Below the pieces are notes generated by a model, which saw nothing but the letters and a program-made list of their open reading frames with translations, was not told the DNA's origin and searched no databases. Source: Halobellus captivus (lineage in GTDB: Archaea > Halobacteriota > Halobacteria > Halobacteriales > Haloferacaceae). Taken from it: a DNA stretch of 60,019 nt. Both the position numbers and the translations under genes were made by a program. Positions within the stretch are counted from its first letter, which is position 1; every line of letters begins with the position of its first letter. Shown here piece by piece: positions 48,945-58,830 of this stretch. The DNA lies in assembly GCF_007655485.1 (NCBI RefSeq), contig NZ_VJXQ01000001.1:106437-166455 (forward strand). The letters run 5' to 3'.

Positions 48945-49214
48945 TCACCCGTCGTCACCTCCTATGATAACGGCCTCAGAAGCGCGCACACGCGGGCCGT
49001 GATTGCGTCCCTGCTGCTCGGCGGGATCGGGGTATCTGACGTGCTGACCAGCGCCGGATCCCTTCTGTAGACGGGCGCGGCTGTCACACGCGAGACAGCG
49101 GTGAACGTGGCCGTCCTCGTCGCCGAAGGTCCGCGCGAAGTCGCGGCTGACGTGTGCGCCACAGTTGTGGCAGTGGGATCTATCTCCAGGTGACCACCCC
49201 GAGAGATCCATCAT
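48945..49214 (-). CDS. Small zinc-finger protein, DUF7563-like
   Basis: 89 residues. C-H-N-C-G-A-H-V-S-R-D-F-A-R-T-F-G-D near residue 15 and C-L-A-C-D-S near 41 form the two-knuckle pattern of DUF7563-type haloarchaeal zinc fingers. The start could be ATG 49214 or 49211; GGTGAG lies upstream. It is the first gene of the minus-strand operon that continues to 46012, and the outermost element gene on this side. Confidence 0.7.
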   Translation of the reverse strand: MMDLSGWSPGDRSHCHNCGAHVSRDFARTFGDEDGHVHRCLACDSRARLQKGSGAGQHVRYPDPAEQQGRNHGPRVRASEAVIIGGDDG

Positions 49215-49387
49215 CGGATCTCACCTCGGGTTTGCGAAACCGACCGCCGGACAGCGCGGACCCGCGGATTGTCACAACATTTGATCGGCTCTGAGAGGAA
49301 AATATCAGATTCCTCAAAACCAGATAACAAGCCTATAGAGTCCTCTAAGGCCAGAATAGCATTAGGGAAGAATCGCCTTGTTAGGCC

Positions 49388-49401
49388 ATGGGCGCTGCAG
49401 G
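49388..49401. repeat. Right attachment site core (attR), inside the tRNA gene
   Basis: ATGGGCGCTGCAGG, identical to 21782-21795. It covers the acceptor-stem 3' strand, the discriminator base and the end of the T-stem, so integration rebuilds a complete tRNA. Confidence 0.8.
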
Positions 49402-49463
49402 ATTTGAACCCGCGACAACTTGGTCCGAAGCCAAGCACTCTGTCCAAACTGAGCTAAGCGCCC
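49389..49463 (-). tRNA. tRNA-Arg (anticodon TCG)
   Basis: Folds as a full cloverleaf on the minus strand: acceptor GGGCGCT/AGCGCCC, D-stem GCTC/GAGT, anticodon stem CTTGG/CCAAG with loop CTTCGGA (anticodon TCG, reading CGA), and T-stem GCGGG/CCTGC with loop TTCAAAT. No intron; CCA not encoded. It is the integration target of the element on its 3' side and stays functional after integration. Confidence 0.96.
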
Positions 49464-49490
49464 TCACTTCGGAATAATCGCGTGGGTCGG

Positions 49491-49496
49491 TTTAAA
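49491..49496 (-). promoter_or_regulatory. TATA box of tRNA-Arg
   Basis: TTTAAA about 30 bases before the tRNA 5' end. It sits in a short inverted repeat, CGTGGGT/ACCCACG (49481-49502). This is chromosomal DNA, so the element does not take the tRNA promoter with it. Confidence 0.6.
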
Positions 49497-49827
49497 CCCA
49501 CGGATTTGCCACGCCGTCTTGGCCGAGAATCCGACGAAACACGTCGTCAAAACCAGCCGACAACGGGGTCGTAGACGCACGAATAGCCATCAATCAGTAG
49601 TAGTAGAGATTCAGCGATTCTCTCGTTGCTCTACCTTGTTCAGGTAGCTAAAATCCACTATACATTCGAATGGAAAATACAGAGATCCACGTCATGAAAC
49701 CCCGGAATACGCCAACTTAGGCCCTGAGGCAACGGCGCATATAAATAAATCCTACTGGGCGGTCGATGCAGTCGTACTTGCAGGCGGGGGAGGATGACTT
49801 AGAGGAGGGGGATGTTGCGGAGCGGGC
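49497..49827. other. Intergenic region between tRNA-Arg and a lipoprotein gene
   Basis: No gene is supported in these ~330 bases. It is moderately AT-rich with a TATA-like CATATAAATAAATCC near 49738 that points to no clear gene. The last ~60 bases before 49828 lie downstream of the lipoprotein stop. Confidence 0.4.
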
Positions 49828-51270
49828 TCAGTAGTCGGGGGAGTCGTTTTCTGCGTAACGGTTGTTCCTGTGAGTGAAGTCTCCTTCGTCGTAGATGAAG
49901 CTGTTTTCGACGCCGGAGGTGCGGTGTCCGATGGTGGAGTCGTAGGTCATGTCGAAGAATGCATAGCTCGTATTGGGGAACCCACTGTTCTTCATGTCGT
50001 CGGAGGGTTCGACGAGGAATGCGGAGTCCCTATCGAATCCGCTTCCAAGGTCATCTACGTCGAGGCCAATCGTCCAGTGACCAACGCCGCTGATTTCACA
50101 GTCGATGTATGCGGGCATCATACTCCACGGGTCGTTCTGAAGGATGCATGCCATGAGGACGGACTTGGATGAGCAGTCTCCGTAGTGTTCGTACAGGATG
50201 ACGCTGGGCATCGGGTCAGTTCCCTGTCGGAGGTACGGAATCATCTGAATCATGTCCCCGAGGACTTCAAGGCGGTTGTTCGAACCCTTGACGCCGATGT
50301 CAGCGATGGCGGTGTGGGTTTTGGTGGCGAGTTCTTGGAAGTGGCTGATTTCGGTTGCGTGGTGGGCTTCGTACTGCTGGCCGTAGCGGTACTGATACCG
50401 GTGGCTTCCATTCTGGTAGCGGTTGATGGGTTCGTGTTTGATGTGGCTGGAGACGCCGAAGATTTCGCCGTTATAATTCGTCCGGGTGACGAGGAAGACG
50501 GTGCGTTCGTTGTCCCCATCGCGGGTTTCAACGTATCCGGCGGGTTCGGAGGTTTCGCTTCCGCCGCCGATGCCTCCGATTCCTCGGGGGTTGTCGTGCT
50601 TGCGGAATCCGTCGGGTTCTGTGTGATAGGTGTGGTTGAGATACTCGCTGTTCACCCAGTTGACGCCGTTCTTGTGGCCGACGCCGACGAACTGGTGGCG
50701 TTTGATGATGAATTCGTAGTCTTCGTTGAAGGTGGCGTCTACGGCGACGAGTTCACAGATACTGCCTGCACCTCGTGGGAGATTGATGTTGGAAATATCG
50801 AACTCGATTTCGTGTGTTTCGAACGTGTTGCCTCCGCTCGATTCGAGCGTCTGGGTAGTAGACTTAAAGTTGCCGTAGGTGTCACGAACGTAGAGGCGGA
50901 GTTCGAGGTCTCGTTCTACCTGCGTCTGTTCGAGGGTGGCCGTTGCCATCTGCTCACCGTGAACTTCGATGGTGAACAGCGTGTTATCGGGGTGGTCAAC
51001 GGACATATCGTCCGGGTCTGGGCGACCTTCGGCAAGGGGCAGGCGATAGAGCGTGTAGTCCCTATTCGGGGCGTTGAAGCTGAGAGCGGCGGTGGGCGTG
51101 TCGTTGGTATCGCCGTCGGGTTCGGTGTCGTTTTCGGGCGGGTCTTCGTAGTCCTCTCCGGCGCTACTCCCGGGGTCTTTATCGCTACAGCCGGCGATGC
51201 CTGTGCTAAGACCGAGAGCGCCTAGCTGGATAAGGCGGCGACGAGTATACCCCGGTCTGTTCATGACCAA
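49828..51270 (-). CDS. Lipoprotein with transglutaminase-like domain
   Basis: 480 residues, or 478 from the third codon. The signal T-R-R-R-L-I-Q-L-G-A-L-G-L-S-T-G-I-A-G-C is a Tat lipoprotein signal with lipobox I-A-G-C, followed by an acidic linker. The C-terminal third holds the transglutaminase/papain-like triad order: Y-G-D-C-S-S-K-S-V-L near residue 365 (Cys), G-V-G-H-W-T-I-G-L near 400 (His) and F-F-D-M-T-Y-D near 440 (Asp). The middle looks like beta domains. It could act as a surface protease or crosslinking-type enzyme. Codon use is less GC-rich than the right flank. Confidence 0.78.
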   Translation of the reverse strand: MVMNRPGYTRRRLIQLGALGLSTGIAGCSDKDPGSSAGEDYEDPPENDTEPDGDTNDTPTAALSFNAPNRDYTLYRLPLAEGRPDPDDMSVDHPDNTLFTIEVHGEQMATATLEQTQVERDLELRLYVRDTYGNFKSTTQTLESSGGNTFETHEIEFDISNINLPRGAGSICELVAVDATFNEDYEFIIKRHQFVGVGHKNGVNWVNSEYLNHTYHTEPDGFRKHDNPRGIGGIGGGSETSEPAGYVETRDGDNERTVFLVTRTNYNGEIFGVSSHIKHEPINRYQNGSHRYQYRYGQQYEAHHATEISHFQELATKTHTAIADIGVKGSNNRLEVLGDMIQMIPYLRQGTDPMPSVILYEHYGDCSSKSVLMACILQNDPWSMMPAYIDCEISGVGHWTIGLDVDDLGSGFDRDSAFLVEPSDDMKNSGFPNTSYAFFDMTYDSTIGHRTSGVENSFIYDEGDFTHRNNRYAENDSPDY

Positions 51271-51467
51271 ATCATATCAGAACGACCTAAAGTCGTTTCC
51301 TTCGGATTCTAACAAACTCGGGACTCAAATGTATACATCGCGGCTAATGACTACCGCTATTGAGAGGAATCGATCCCGTTGGAGGAACTCAGTCGGCTTC
51401 ACGTTCGGATTGAACGACAGCCGCCGGACATACAATTGATAGCCTACAACGGGAGAGAACAGCGATA

Positions 51468-51782
51468 TCAGCGGCTCTCGCGCTGTTCGACCTTGTTCAA
51501 TTCGATGAGCAGGCGAAACACCGCTTTCACGAGATTCGAATCGACATCGAAGTTCTCCGCGTTGCGCCCTGCGCGTTCCATCACGCGTTCTTCTTGCCCC
51601 TCGTCCGTCGTCGGCAGTCCGCGGTCGTCTTTCACCTGTGCGACAGAATCGGCCACGTACGTCCGTCGAGCGATCAGTTCGACGATATCTCGGTCGATCT
51701 CTTCGATCTCCTCGCGCAGTTCGTCCAGTGAGGCCGCGTCGGCCTCGGCGTCAATGTCCGATTCGGGTGTGTCTTGACTCAT
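51468..51782 (-). CDS. Chorismate mutase (AroQ type)
   Basis: 104 residues. After a ~20-residue acidic tail comes the helical AroQ core: L-D-E-L-R-E-E-I-E-E-I-D-R-D-I-V-E-L-I-A-R-R, then V-K-D-D-R-G-L-P and a final helix with E-E-R-V-M-E-R-A. It converts chorismate to prephenate for tyrosine and phenylalanine. Its start overlaps the shikimate kinase stop by four bases, so the two shikimate-pathway genes are coupled. Confidence 0.92.
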   Translation of the reverse strand: MSQDTPESDIDAEADAASLDELREEIEEIDRDIVELIARRTYVADSVAQVKDDRGLPTTDEGQEERVMERAGRNAENFDVDSNLVKAVFRLLIELNKVEQRESR

Positions 51783-52633
51783 AGAATGCGTGCTCCGTCC
51801 GTTCTGGTCGTCGTTCGCCACGTTCGACCGCTTCGTTCGTCCCAGCGCTTCTGCACCGCGTCGAGCCCTTCGTCGTCGCCGACGGCCACGACGCTCGGAC
51901 CGGTGCCCGACAGCGACACCCCAGCGACGTGCGGCATCGCCTCGATCGCCGGTTCCGCCGAAAACCCGAGCGCGGCCGAAAAGGCCAAGCCGTTCACGGT
52001 CATCGCCTCGGCGTAGCGCCCGTCGAGCGCCAGGTCCGCGACGAGCTCCGCCATCGACGCGACGTTCGCGCAGCGCTCGACGTCGGCGTCGGCGCTGTAA
52101 GCGCGCTCGGTGGGCGTCCAGACCAGCACGTCCCACTCGACCTCCTCGCGGGCGAGGAGCTCATCGGTGTCGTTGTCGGTGACGGTCACGCCGCCGAGCA
52201 TCGACGCCGACGCGTCGTCGAACGCGCCGGTGACGGTCACGCCGACGTCGTGAGCGGCTTCGACGCCGAGGCGGCACGCTTCCAGCTGCTCGGGGTCGGC
52301 GCCGAGCGCGTCGGCCGTCGCCAACACGGTCGCGTTGGCCGCTGCGCTCGAACTTTTCAACCCCGCGGCCATCGGGACGGCGCTCTCGGTTCGGACGCTC
52401 CCGCCGTACGTCGCGTCACCGTCGCCGTACGCCTCGATCGCAAGTTCGACGCACCGCTCGATGAGACGGGTGTCGGCGTCTCCGTCTTCGGCGACGGTAC
52501 CGGTGACGGTCTCGGAGTCGTCGAGTTCGACGGTCGCCGTCGTCTCGGCGTCGATCGCGAACGCGGACCCGACGCCCGTCGAGAGGGCGTTCAGCACGGT
52601 GCCCGCCCCCAAGGCGACTGCACGGCCGTACAT
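51779..52633 (-). CDS. aroK: Shikimate kinase, archaeal GHMP type
   Basis: 284 residues. The archaeal shikimate kinase belongs to the GHMP superfamily. The ATP loop P-M-A-A-G-L-K-S-S-S-A-A-A-N near residue 90 and the C-terminal S-L-S-G-T-G-P-S-V-V-A near 245 are its motifs. It phosphorylates shikimate ahead of EPSP synthase. The start at 52633 removes a long upstream read-through. Coupled to chorismate mutase. Confidence 0.94.
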   Translation of the reverse strand: MYGRAVALGAGTVLNALSTGVGSAFAIDAETTATVELDDSETVTGTVAEDGDADTRLIERCVELAIEAYGDGDATYGGSVRTESAVPMAAGLKSSSAAANATVLATADALGADPEQLEACRLGVEAAHDVGVTVTGAFDDASASMLGGVTVTDNDTDELLAREEVEWDVLVWTPTERAYSADADVERCANVASMAELVADLALDGRYAEAMTVNGLAFSAALGFSAEPAIEAMPHVAGVSLSGTGPSVVAVGDDEGLDAVQKRWDERSGRTWRTTTRTDGARIL

Positions 52634-52692
52634 ACTCGCTGACTGTCGACCGAAGGGAAAGGTGTAGCGATTGTTCGTTGTGAACGACGGCC

Positions 52693-53214
52693 TCACTCGG
52701 CCGCGTCGGCGTCGGCATCGCCGCGTCGAATCAGCCCCAGCACGCGCCAGGAAACGACCGGTTCTCCCGCCGGATCGCGTCCCGTCACGTCGACGTCGAC
52801 GTAGCCGCGCCGCGGGTCGGAATCCGAGGGACGCATTGCGACGACCTCGACGTCGACGGAGAGGGTGTCGCCGGGTTCGACCGGTCGGAACCACCTAAGA
52901 TCGTCGACGCCGCGGCCGCCGAGGAACGCGACGCGGGCGAAGAACGCCGCCGTCGCGAGCCGGTTGCAGGCGCAGTAGCTGTGCAGGCCGCTCGCGACGA
53001 GACCCTCGAAGGGCGATGCGTCGTCGGCCTCGTCGCCGAGGTGGAACGGCTGCGGGTCGTACGCCGTCGCGAAGTCGACGATCTCCTCGCGGGTGAACGC
53101 CACTGTCTGATCCGCCTCGAAGCGGTCACCGACCGAGAGATCGTCGTACGTCAGCGGCTCGTCGGGCGGGGAAATCGGCGTTGCGTCCGAGTCCGGCGGA
53201 TCTGCATTCGTCAT
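52693..53214 (-). CDS. MaoC-like hotdog-fold dehydratase
   Basis: 173 residues. An acidic N-terminus leads to a hotdog fold: L-S-V-G-D-R-F-E-A, E-E-I-V-D-F-A-T-A-Y-D-P-Q-P-F-H near 42 (the MaoC hydratase segment with D and H), G-L-V-A-S-G-L-H-S near 70 and F-R-P-V-E-P-G-D-T-L near 108. MaoC proteins hydrate enoyl-CoA; the precise substrate is unknown. The start is ATG 53214. It lies 59 bases upstream of aroK on the same strand. Confidence 0.88.
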   Translation of the reverse strand: MTNADPPDSDATPISPPDEPLTYDDLSVGDRFEADQTVAFTREEIVDFATAYDPQPFHLGDEADDASPFEGLVASGLHSYCACNRLATAAFFARVAFLGGRGVDDLRWFRPVEPGDTLSVDVEVVAMRPSDSDPRRGYVDVDVTGRDPAGEPVVSWRVLGLIRRGDADADAAE

Positions 53215-53341
53215 AGCGTAGTCGTCGATGAGCGCGGTGAAAACGCCTGCGCTCGCCGCGGTCGCCTCGACGGAACGAAGGCCATTCGCAGCGGGCGTCG
53301 CCATCGCGTTCCTTTTGAGTCGGCCGCTCGTGTCTCGACAT

Positions 53342-53827
53342 ATGAGCGCGCGCAACGACGTCCCGCCGAGCACCGTCGGCGTCGAACTCCTCGATTACGG
53401 CGTCGAGGTCGAGTACTCCGACGGCCGGAAGACCGTCTACCGGGGCGTTCCTGAACCGGTCACCGACACGCTCACCACGCCCCCGAAGAAGGAGACGCAC
53501 GTCCTCGTGACCGATCCCACGGAGACGGAGGGCGTGATGCTGTACGTCAACGATCTCAAGACCCACGACGACATCCTCGAATCGACGGGCGTCGGTCGAG
53601 TGATTCTCGACGACGGCGACGCTGAGGAGATCTTCCCGGGCGTCACGGTCCGCCGTCCCGGCGGGATGCGGACCGAGATCGAAGCCGATCCCGAAATCGC
53701 GCGCGGCCGGGTGTTCGTCTTCGTCGAGGACGACTGGAGCGAACAGTCCTACGAGTTCGTGCAGAAAGTCGAAGAGAGCGCTGCCGACGACCCAGCCGAC
53801 GCCGCTGAGAACACCGACGGCGAGTGA
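53342..53827 (+). CDS. Conserved haloarchaeal protein, DUF5796-like
   Basis: 161 residues, acidic and soluble. V-E-L-L-D-Y-G-V-E-V-E-Y-S-D-G-R and Y-R-G-V-P-E-P-V near the N-terminus, and G-R-V-F-V-F-V-E-D-D-W-S near 125 are what I recognise as DUF5796. Function unknown. Its stop overlaps the start of the next gene, so they form a pair. Confidence 0.65.
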   Translation: MSARNDVPPSTVGVELLDYGVEVEYSDGRKTVYRGVPEPVTDTLTTPPKKETHVLVTDPTETEGVMLYVNDLKTHDDILESTGVGRVILDDGDAEEIFPGVTVRRPGGMRTEIEADPEIARGRVFVFVEDDWSEQSYEFVQKVEESAADDPADAAENTDGE

Positions 53828-54057
53828 TGGCGCTCAGAAAAGGGTGGGAACCGCTGACTCGCAAAACGGTCGGATCCGCACCGGAGGCGTACGGAATCGT
53901 CGAATTCGGTGACGGTTCGGGAACCGTTGTCGAGGCCGCGGCGGGCTTTCTCCCGGACGAACTCCGCGAGGAGTTGGCCTACGGCGACGCGGAACAGGTC
54001 CGGTGGCAACGAGCGCAGTCGTTGGAGCACGCCGAGACGTTGCTCGACGAGCGGTAG
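53827..54057 (+). CDS. Conserved haloarchaeal protein, DUF7508-like
   Basis: 76 residues starting M-A-L-R-K-G-W-E. It contains A-Y-G-I-V-E-F-G-D and L-R-E-E-L-A-Y-G-D, matching the small DUF7508 family as I remember it. A GTG at 53824 is an alternative start. Overlaps the preceding DUF5796-like gene. Function unknown. Confidence 0.62.
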   Translation: MALRKGWEPLTRKTVGSAPEAYGIVEFGDGSGTVVEAAAGFLPDELREELAYGDAEQVRWQRAQSLEHAETLLDER

Positions 54058-54069
54058 GATTCGGGAGCG

Positions 54070-55203
54070 TCAGTTCTCGTCGGTCGGATCCGTCGGCGTC
54101 CCCGAGAGACTTCCGTCCTCGTCGAACCGCTTCGCGCGCAGGAACCGCGTCCGGTAGCGGTTCGCGCCCTCGTAGACGTCGGCCTCGCGGATTTCGTCGA
54201 TTCGGCCGTCCGCGACGGCGTCGACGATCGCCTCGACCTGTTCCTTCTCGGAGGGTGTCAGCTCGAACTCGTAGGTGTGCGTCTCCTCTTCTTCCAGTTT
54301 CGTCCACTTGCGCGCGGCGGCGACGACGAGCGAGCAGGGTTCCCGGCAGGGGAACGCGCCCGCGCCGTTGTCGGCGGCGAGGTCGTCGCCCTCGTCGTAC
54401 TGCCACTCGCGGCGCTTGAGACACTGCGAATCGACGCAGCACGCCTCGGCGACCCACTCGACCGCCTCTCGCGGGAGGTCCTCGATGATGTCGTAGATCC
54501 CCGTCTGCCGCTCGGCAGTCTCGCGCCAGTGAGTCACGTCGAGTTCGTCCTCGCGTTCGAGGTTCCAGTTGGCGACGGAGGCGGGGTAGAGCACGTCGAG
54601 CGTCTCGACCGCGTCGCGACCGCCGAGGTTCTCGAAGATCCACCCGGAGATCAGGGTCGGCGCACTCTTGAGGGGCCGGTACCGCCCGCGGTCGTCGTCC
54701 GTCGCTATCTGCCTCGCGTCGAGCGGGTCGTCGTAGCCGTCGAGTTCATCCTCCGCGGCGCCGACGTCGTCGGCGTGGCGGATCTCATAGCGCCGGTCCC
54801 CGTTCTCACCGAGCGTCGCGGTCACGACGACCTCACCCCACTCGGTCTCCATCCCCGAATCCAGGTCGACGTAACGCGCCGGAACCGACCGCTCGTCCGC
54901 CGCCTCGGCGCGGCGGAGGAAGGCGCGCCGGTGCCGACCGCGGTGGCCGACGGTCTCCTCCCAGTAGTGCCAGTTGGTGACGTACGGCGCGACGCCGTCC
55001 TCGGTTGCTGCTGCTCGGAACTCGGCCTCGGAGAGTCCGCGATGGTCCCCGCTCTCCGGTGTCGAGAGCGCGTATCCGTCCGCGTCGGTGGCGGCGGACA
55101 ACCCGTCGAACTCGATCGGACCGTCGTTCGAGCCGAGCCGTTTCAAGAGCGCATCGACTTGCTCGTCTCTGACGTCGACAGCTGTCGCCTGCACGTCAGT
55201 CAC
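54070..55203 (-). CDS. DR2241-like iron-sulfur protein partner of CbiX
   Basis: 377 residues from GTG 55203, which overlaps the CbiX stop. Near residues 280-315 are A-C-C-V-D-S-Q-C and F-P-C-R-E-P-C, enough cysteines for a 4Fe-4S cluster, matching the DR2241 family (helical stabilising domain plus cluster-binding domain). DR2241 proteins sit beside or fused to CbiX and are thought to assist cobalt insertion or tetrapyrrole redox steps. The N-terminal ~270 residues lack other motifs. Confidence 0.75.
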   Translation of the reverse strand: MTDVQATAVDVRDEQVDALLKRLGSNDGPIEFDGLSAATDADGYALSTPESGDHRGLSEAEFRAAATEDGVAPYVTNWHYWEETVGHRGRHRRAFLRRAEAADERSVPARYVDLDSGMETEWGEVVVTATLGENGDRRYEIRHADDVGAAEDELDGYDDPLDARQIATDDDRGRYRPLKSAPTLISGWIFENLGGRDAVETLDVLYPASVANWNLEREDELDVTHWRETAERQTGIYDIIEDLPREAVEWVAEACCVDSQCLKRREWQYDEGDDLAADNGAGAFPCREPCSLVVAAARKWTKLEEEETHTYEFELTPSEKEQVEAIVDAVADGRIDEIREADVYEGANRYRTRFLRAKRFDEDGSLSGTPTDPTDEN

Positions 55204-56143
55204 CCGCCGCCTGCGTCTCTCCGTCCGTGTCGGTCTCTCGCGGTTCTCTGTCTGTGTCGGTTTTCCCCGGCTCCCCGTCCGCCTCCGTCTTGCGGGTCGC
55301 CTCGCGCACCGTCGCGATGGCCGATTCGATGTCGGCACCGGCGTCGGCGGCGCGTTCGAGGATCACGTCGGCCATCAACCCCTCAGTGCCGACGGCTCCG
55401 GCGTACCAGATGCGGTGGCCGTCGACCTCGCTGGGGACGTCGTAGCCCGTCCGGTAGTCGTCTGTGAGTCCCATATCCTCCGGGATATCCTCCTGCGTGT
55501 GGAAGCCGTCCGCGATGAAGAGCGGCACGACGACGACGTCCTCGCTCTCGAAGTACTCCGTGACGTCGTCGACTTCGGGCTCTTCGTCCATATAGAGCGC
55601 CTGGACTTCCTCGAACCGGTCCATCGCTCGGACGCGCTCGGCGTGGTACTCGATCGCCTTTGCAGAGTTTTCGTTGCGCTCGGTCCCGTGGCCGACGACC
55701 GCGAGCCCGAATCCGTCTCCCACCTCGGGGTCGCCCGTCACCGTCTCCGCGCGGCGGACCAGCACGTCAGTCATCGCCTCGTGCGTGCCGACGGGTCCGC
55801 AGTAGTGGACCGTTTGGCCGGTGTCTTCCGCGACTAACGTCGCCGTGTCCGCGCTCAAGCCGTCGGAGTCCCACGCCGAGACGTCCCAGCCGTCCAAGCG
55901 GAGTTCGCGCGGGATCACCTGTTCGGTGAAGTAGCCCTCGCTGACGAACAGCGGGATCACGAATACCTCCTCGGACTCGACGGTCCGGAGGACCTCCCTG
56001 AGGGAGGGCTCTTCCTTCCAGAATCCCGTCTTCACTTCGTCGAACGCGCCCGTCGAGCGGATGGTGTCCGCGTGGGCGTGCGTCGGGGCCGACGAGTCGG
56101 GGTTGAGATGCGACCCGTGCGCCACGATGACCAGCGCTTGCAT
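55196..56143 (-). CDS. cbiX: Sirohydrochlorin cobaltochelatase CbiX
   Basis: 315 residues containing two CbiX/CbiK-like halves (about 1-125 and 145-270), the tandem form of the chelatase. Metal-site histidines are visible in V-A-H-G-S-H near residue 8 and V-G-H-G-T-E near 152; P-L-F-V-S-E-G-Y and P-L-F-I-A-D-G-F are the paired loops. It inserts cobalt (or iron) into sirohydrochlorin for cobalamin or siroheme. A low-complexity tail with two D-T-D-x-E repeats closes the protein. Coupled to the DR2241-like gene. Confidence 0.9.
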   Translation of the reverse strand: MQALVIVAHGSHLNPDSSAPTHAHADTIRSTGAFDEVKTGFWKEEPSLREVLRTVESEEVFVIPLFVSEGYFTEQVIPRELRLDGWDVSAWDSDGLSADTATLVAEDTGQTVHYCGPVGTHEAMTDVLVRRAETVTGDPEVGDGFGLAVVGHGTERNENSAKAIEYHAERVRAMDRFEEVQALYMDEEPEVDDVTEYFESEDVVVVPLFIADGFHTQEDIPEDMGLTDDYRTGYDVPSEVDGHRIWYAGAVGTEGLMADVILERAADAGADIESAIATVREATRKTEADGEPGKTDTDREPRETDTDGETQAAGD

Positions 56144-56259
56144 ACCTGGAGAGGAGGACGGAACGCCCTTAGGGACTTCGGCCCCGCGGGTGAGCGCCCG
56201 GCGAGTTGTGGGGATAAATGACCCGCGGATTTTTCTCCCTCTCCCGCGTGCCGGGTGAT

Positions 56260-56799
56260 ATGTCACTGGCCGCCGACACGCGGGCCGCCGTTCGCGCCCG
56301 CCCGTGGCTCCTCAGCGCGCTCCGCGCTGGCGTCGTGAACTACGCGGCCGCCGCGGAGTCCCTGGACGTCGACGGCGACGCCGACTCCGTCGCGACCGCG
56401 CTGCGGCGCTTCGCCGACGACCTGACCGAACTGGAGACGACCGACCGAGACGTCACCGTCCGAATGCGGAGCGGCGTCGGCCTCGCGGGCGTCGACGTCG
56501 ACGGCGACGAATCGGACCCGAACGTGGGTGACTCCGCATCCGACGACGTCGACGCGCTGCTCACCGTCGGCAACGCGTCGATCGTCACGAGCGACGGGAG
56601 CCTGACCGCGATCGTCGTCGACGGCGACGTCGACTCGAAGGCGCTCGCGTCCGTCGTCGAACGGCTCGCCGCGGAGAACGTCCTGGTCGACGCCGCGGGT
56701 GTCGCGGGCGACCAACTCGTGGTGGTCGTCCCGCGCCGGGACGGCGCGAACGCGCTCCGACACGTCGAGTCGGCGCTCGAATCCGTGCCCGCGACGTGA
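56260..56799 (+). CDS. Conserved haloarchaeal protein, DUF7523-like
   Basis: 179 residues. The N-terminus M-S-L-A-A-D-T-R-A-A-V-R-A-R-P-W-L-L-S-A-L-R resembles a small helix-turn-helix found in several haloarchaeal proteins, and the C-terminal half (A-L-L-T-V-G-N-A-S-I-V, L-V-V-V-V-P) looks like an ACT-type fold. DUF7523 is my best family match. The start at 56260 removes a 14-residue leader. Possibly ligand-regulated; unproven. Confidence 0.6.
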   Translation: MSLAADTRAAVRARPWLLSALRAGVVNYAAAAESLDVDGDADSVATALRRFADDLTELETTDRDVTVRMRSGVGLAGVDVDGDESDPNVGDSASDDVDALLTVGNASIVTSDGSLTAIVVDGDVDSKALASVVERLAAENVLVDAAGVAGDQLVVVVPRRDGANALRHVESALESVPAT

Positions 56800-56875
56800 G
56801 CGGCGCGAGCGGCGTGAGGAACGTCCCGGCTCCGTTCCGACGATTTAACAACGACCACGCGAGTATTCTCGTCCG

Positions 56876-58366
<1,491 letters not shown>

Positions 58367-58408
58367 CGCGTCGACTGGGCTTTCCGCCAACGATCACTCG
58401 TCGGACCG

Positions 58409-58696
58409 CTACGTCATCGTGAACAGGTGCGTCTCGTCCGGAATCTCGAACAATCCCATCCGAACACCAGCGTCGAGCCATCCGTACCCGTACGAAAAGG
58501 CCGCGAGCGCGTTGACGGGGTCGTCGGTCTCGCGGAAGTGACGGCCGTCTTCGAGGTACGACAGCGCCATTTCTCGGATTTCCGCGGCGGCGTCCCCCAG
58601 CGGGGTCGACGCCGGAACTGCGATCTCTGCCTCCGCGAGCGCGTCGGCGAACATCCCCTCGTAGCGGTCGGTCTTCTCGATCAGATCCGCGGGCAT
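58409..58696 (-). CDS. DUF357-family protein
   Basis: 95 residues. The helical core (M-A-L-S-Y-L-E-D-G-R-H-F, then P-V-N-A-L-A-A-F-S-Y-G-Y-G-W-L-D-A-G-V-R-M-G) is the archaeal DUF357 signature. Function unknown; small helical bundles of this kind are widespread in Euryarchaeota. Convergent with cysS. Confidence 0.82.
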   Translation of the reverse strand: MPADLIEKTDRYEGMFADALAEAEIAVPASTPLGDAAAEIREMALSYLEDGRHFRETDDPVNALAAFSYGYGWLDAGVRMGLFEIPDETHLFTMT

Positions 58697-58830
58697 ACGC
58701 TCTTCTCGTCGCTCCGGCGGTAAGAATACACCCGGATCAGATCAGTATTGTGAATATACAGCAATACAGTATGGCGGCACCCTCGCACGACAGCGGAACC
58801 TAAAAGGATCGGTCCGACGAAAGAACGGAT

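Larger units (their letters stand above)
21782..49401. mobile_element. Integrated provirus/plasmid-vesicle-like element in tRNA-Arg
   Basis: About 27.6 kb bounded by a 14-bp direct repeat of the tRNA 3' end, with a tyrosine integrase immediately inside the left repeat and an intact tRNA gene at the right. Inside are an Orc1/Cdc6 replication gene, iteron-like repeats, HicBA, an orphan DNA methylase, a winged-helix regulator, small zinc-finger proteins and an 11-kb coupled operon for membrane and surface proteins plus one P-loop ATPase. I see no capsid, portal, terminase or tail genes and no relaxase. Patches of lower GC (26.3-31.8, 41.2-42.1, 45.3-45.8 kb) show a mosaic history. The content fits a temperate pleolipovirus-like element or a plasmid that leaves in membrane vesicles. 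Confidence 0.85.
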
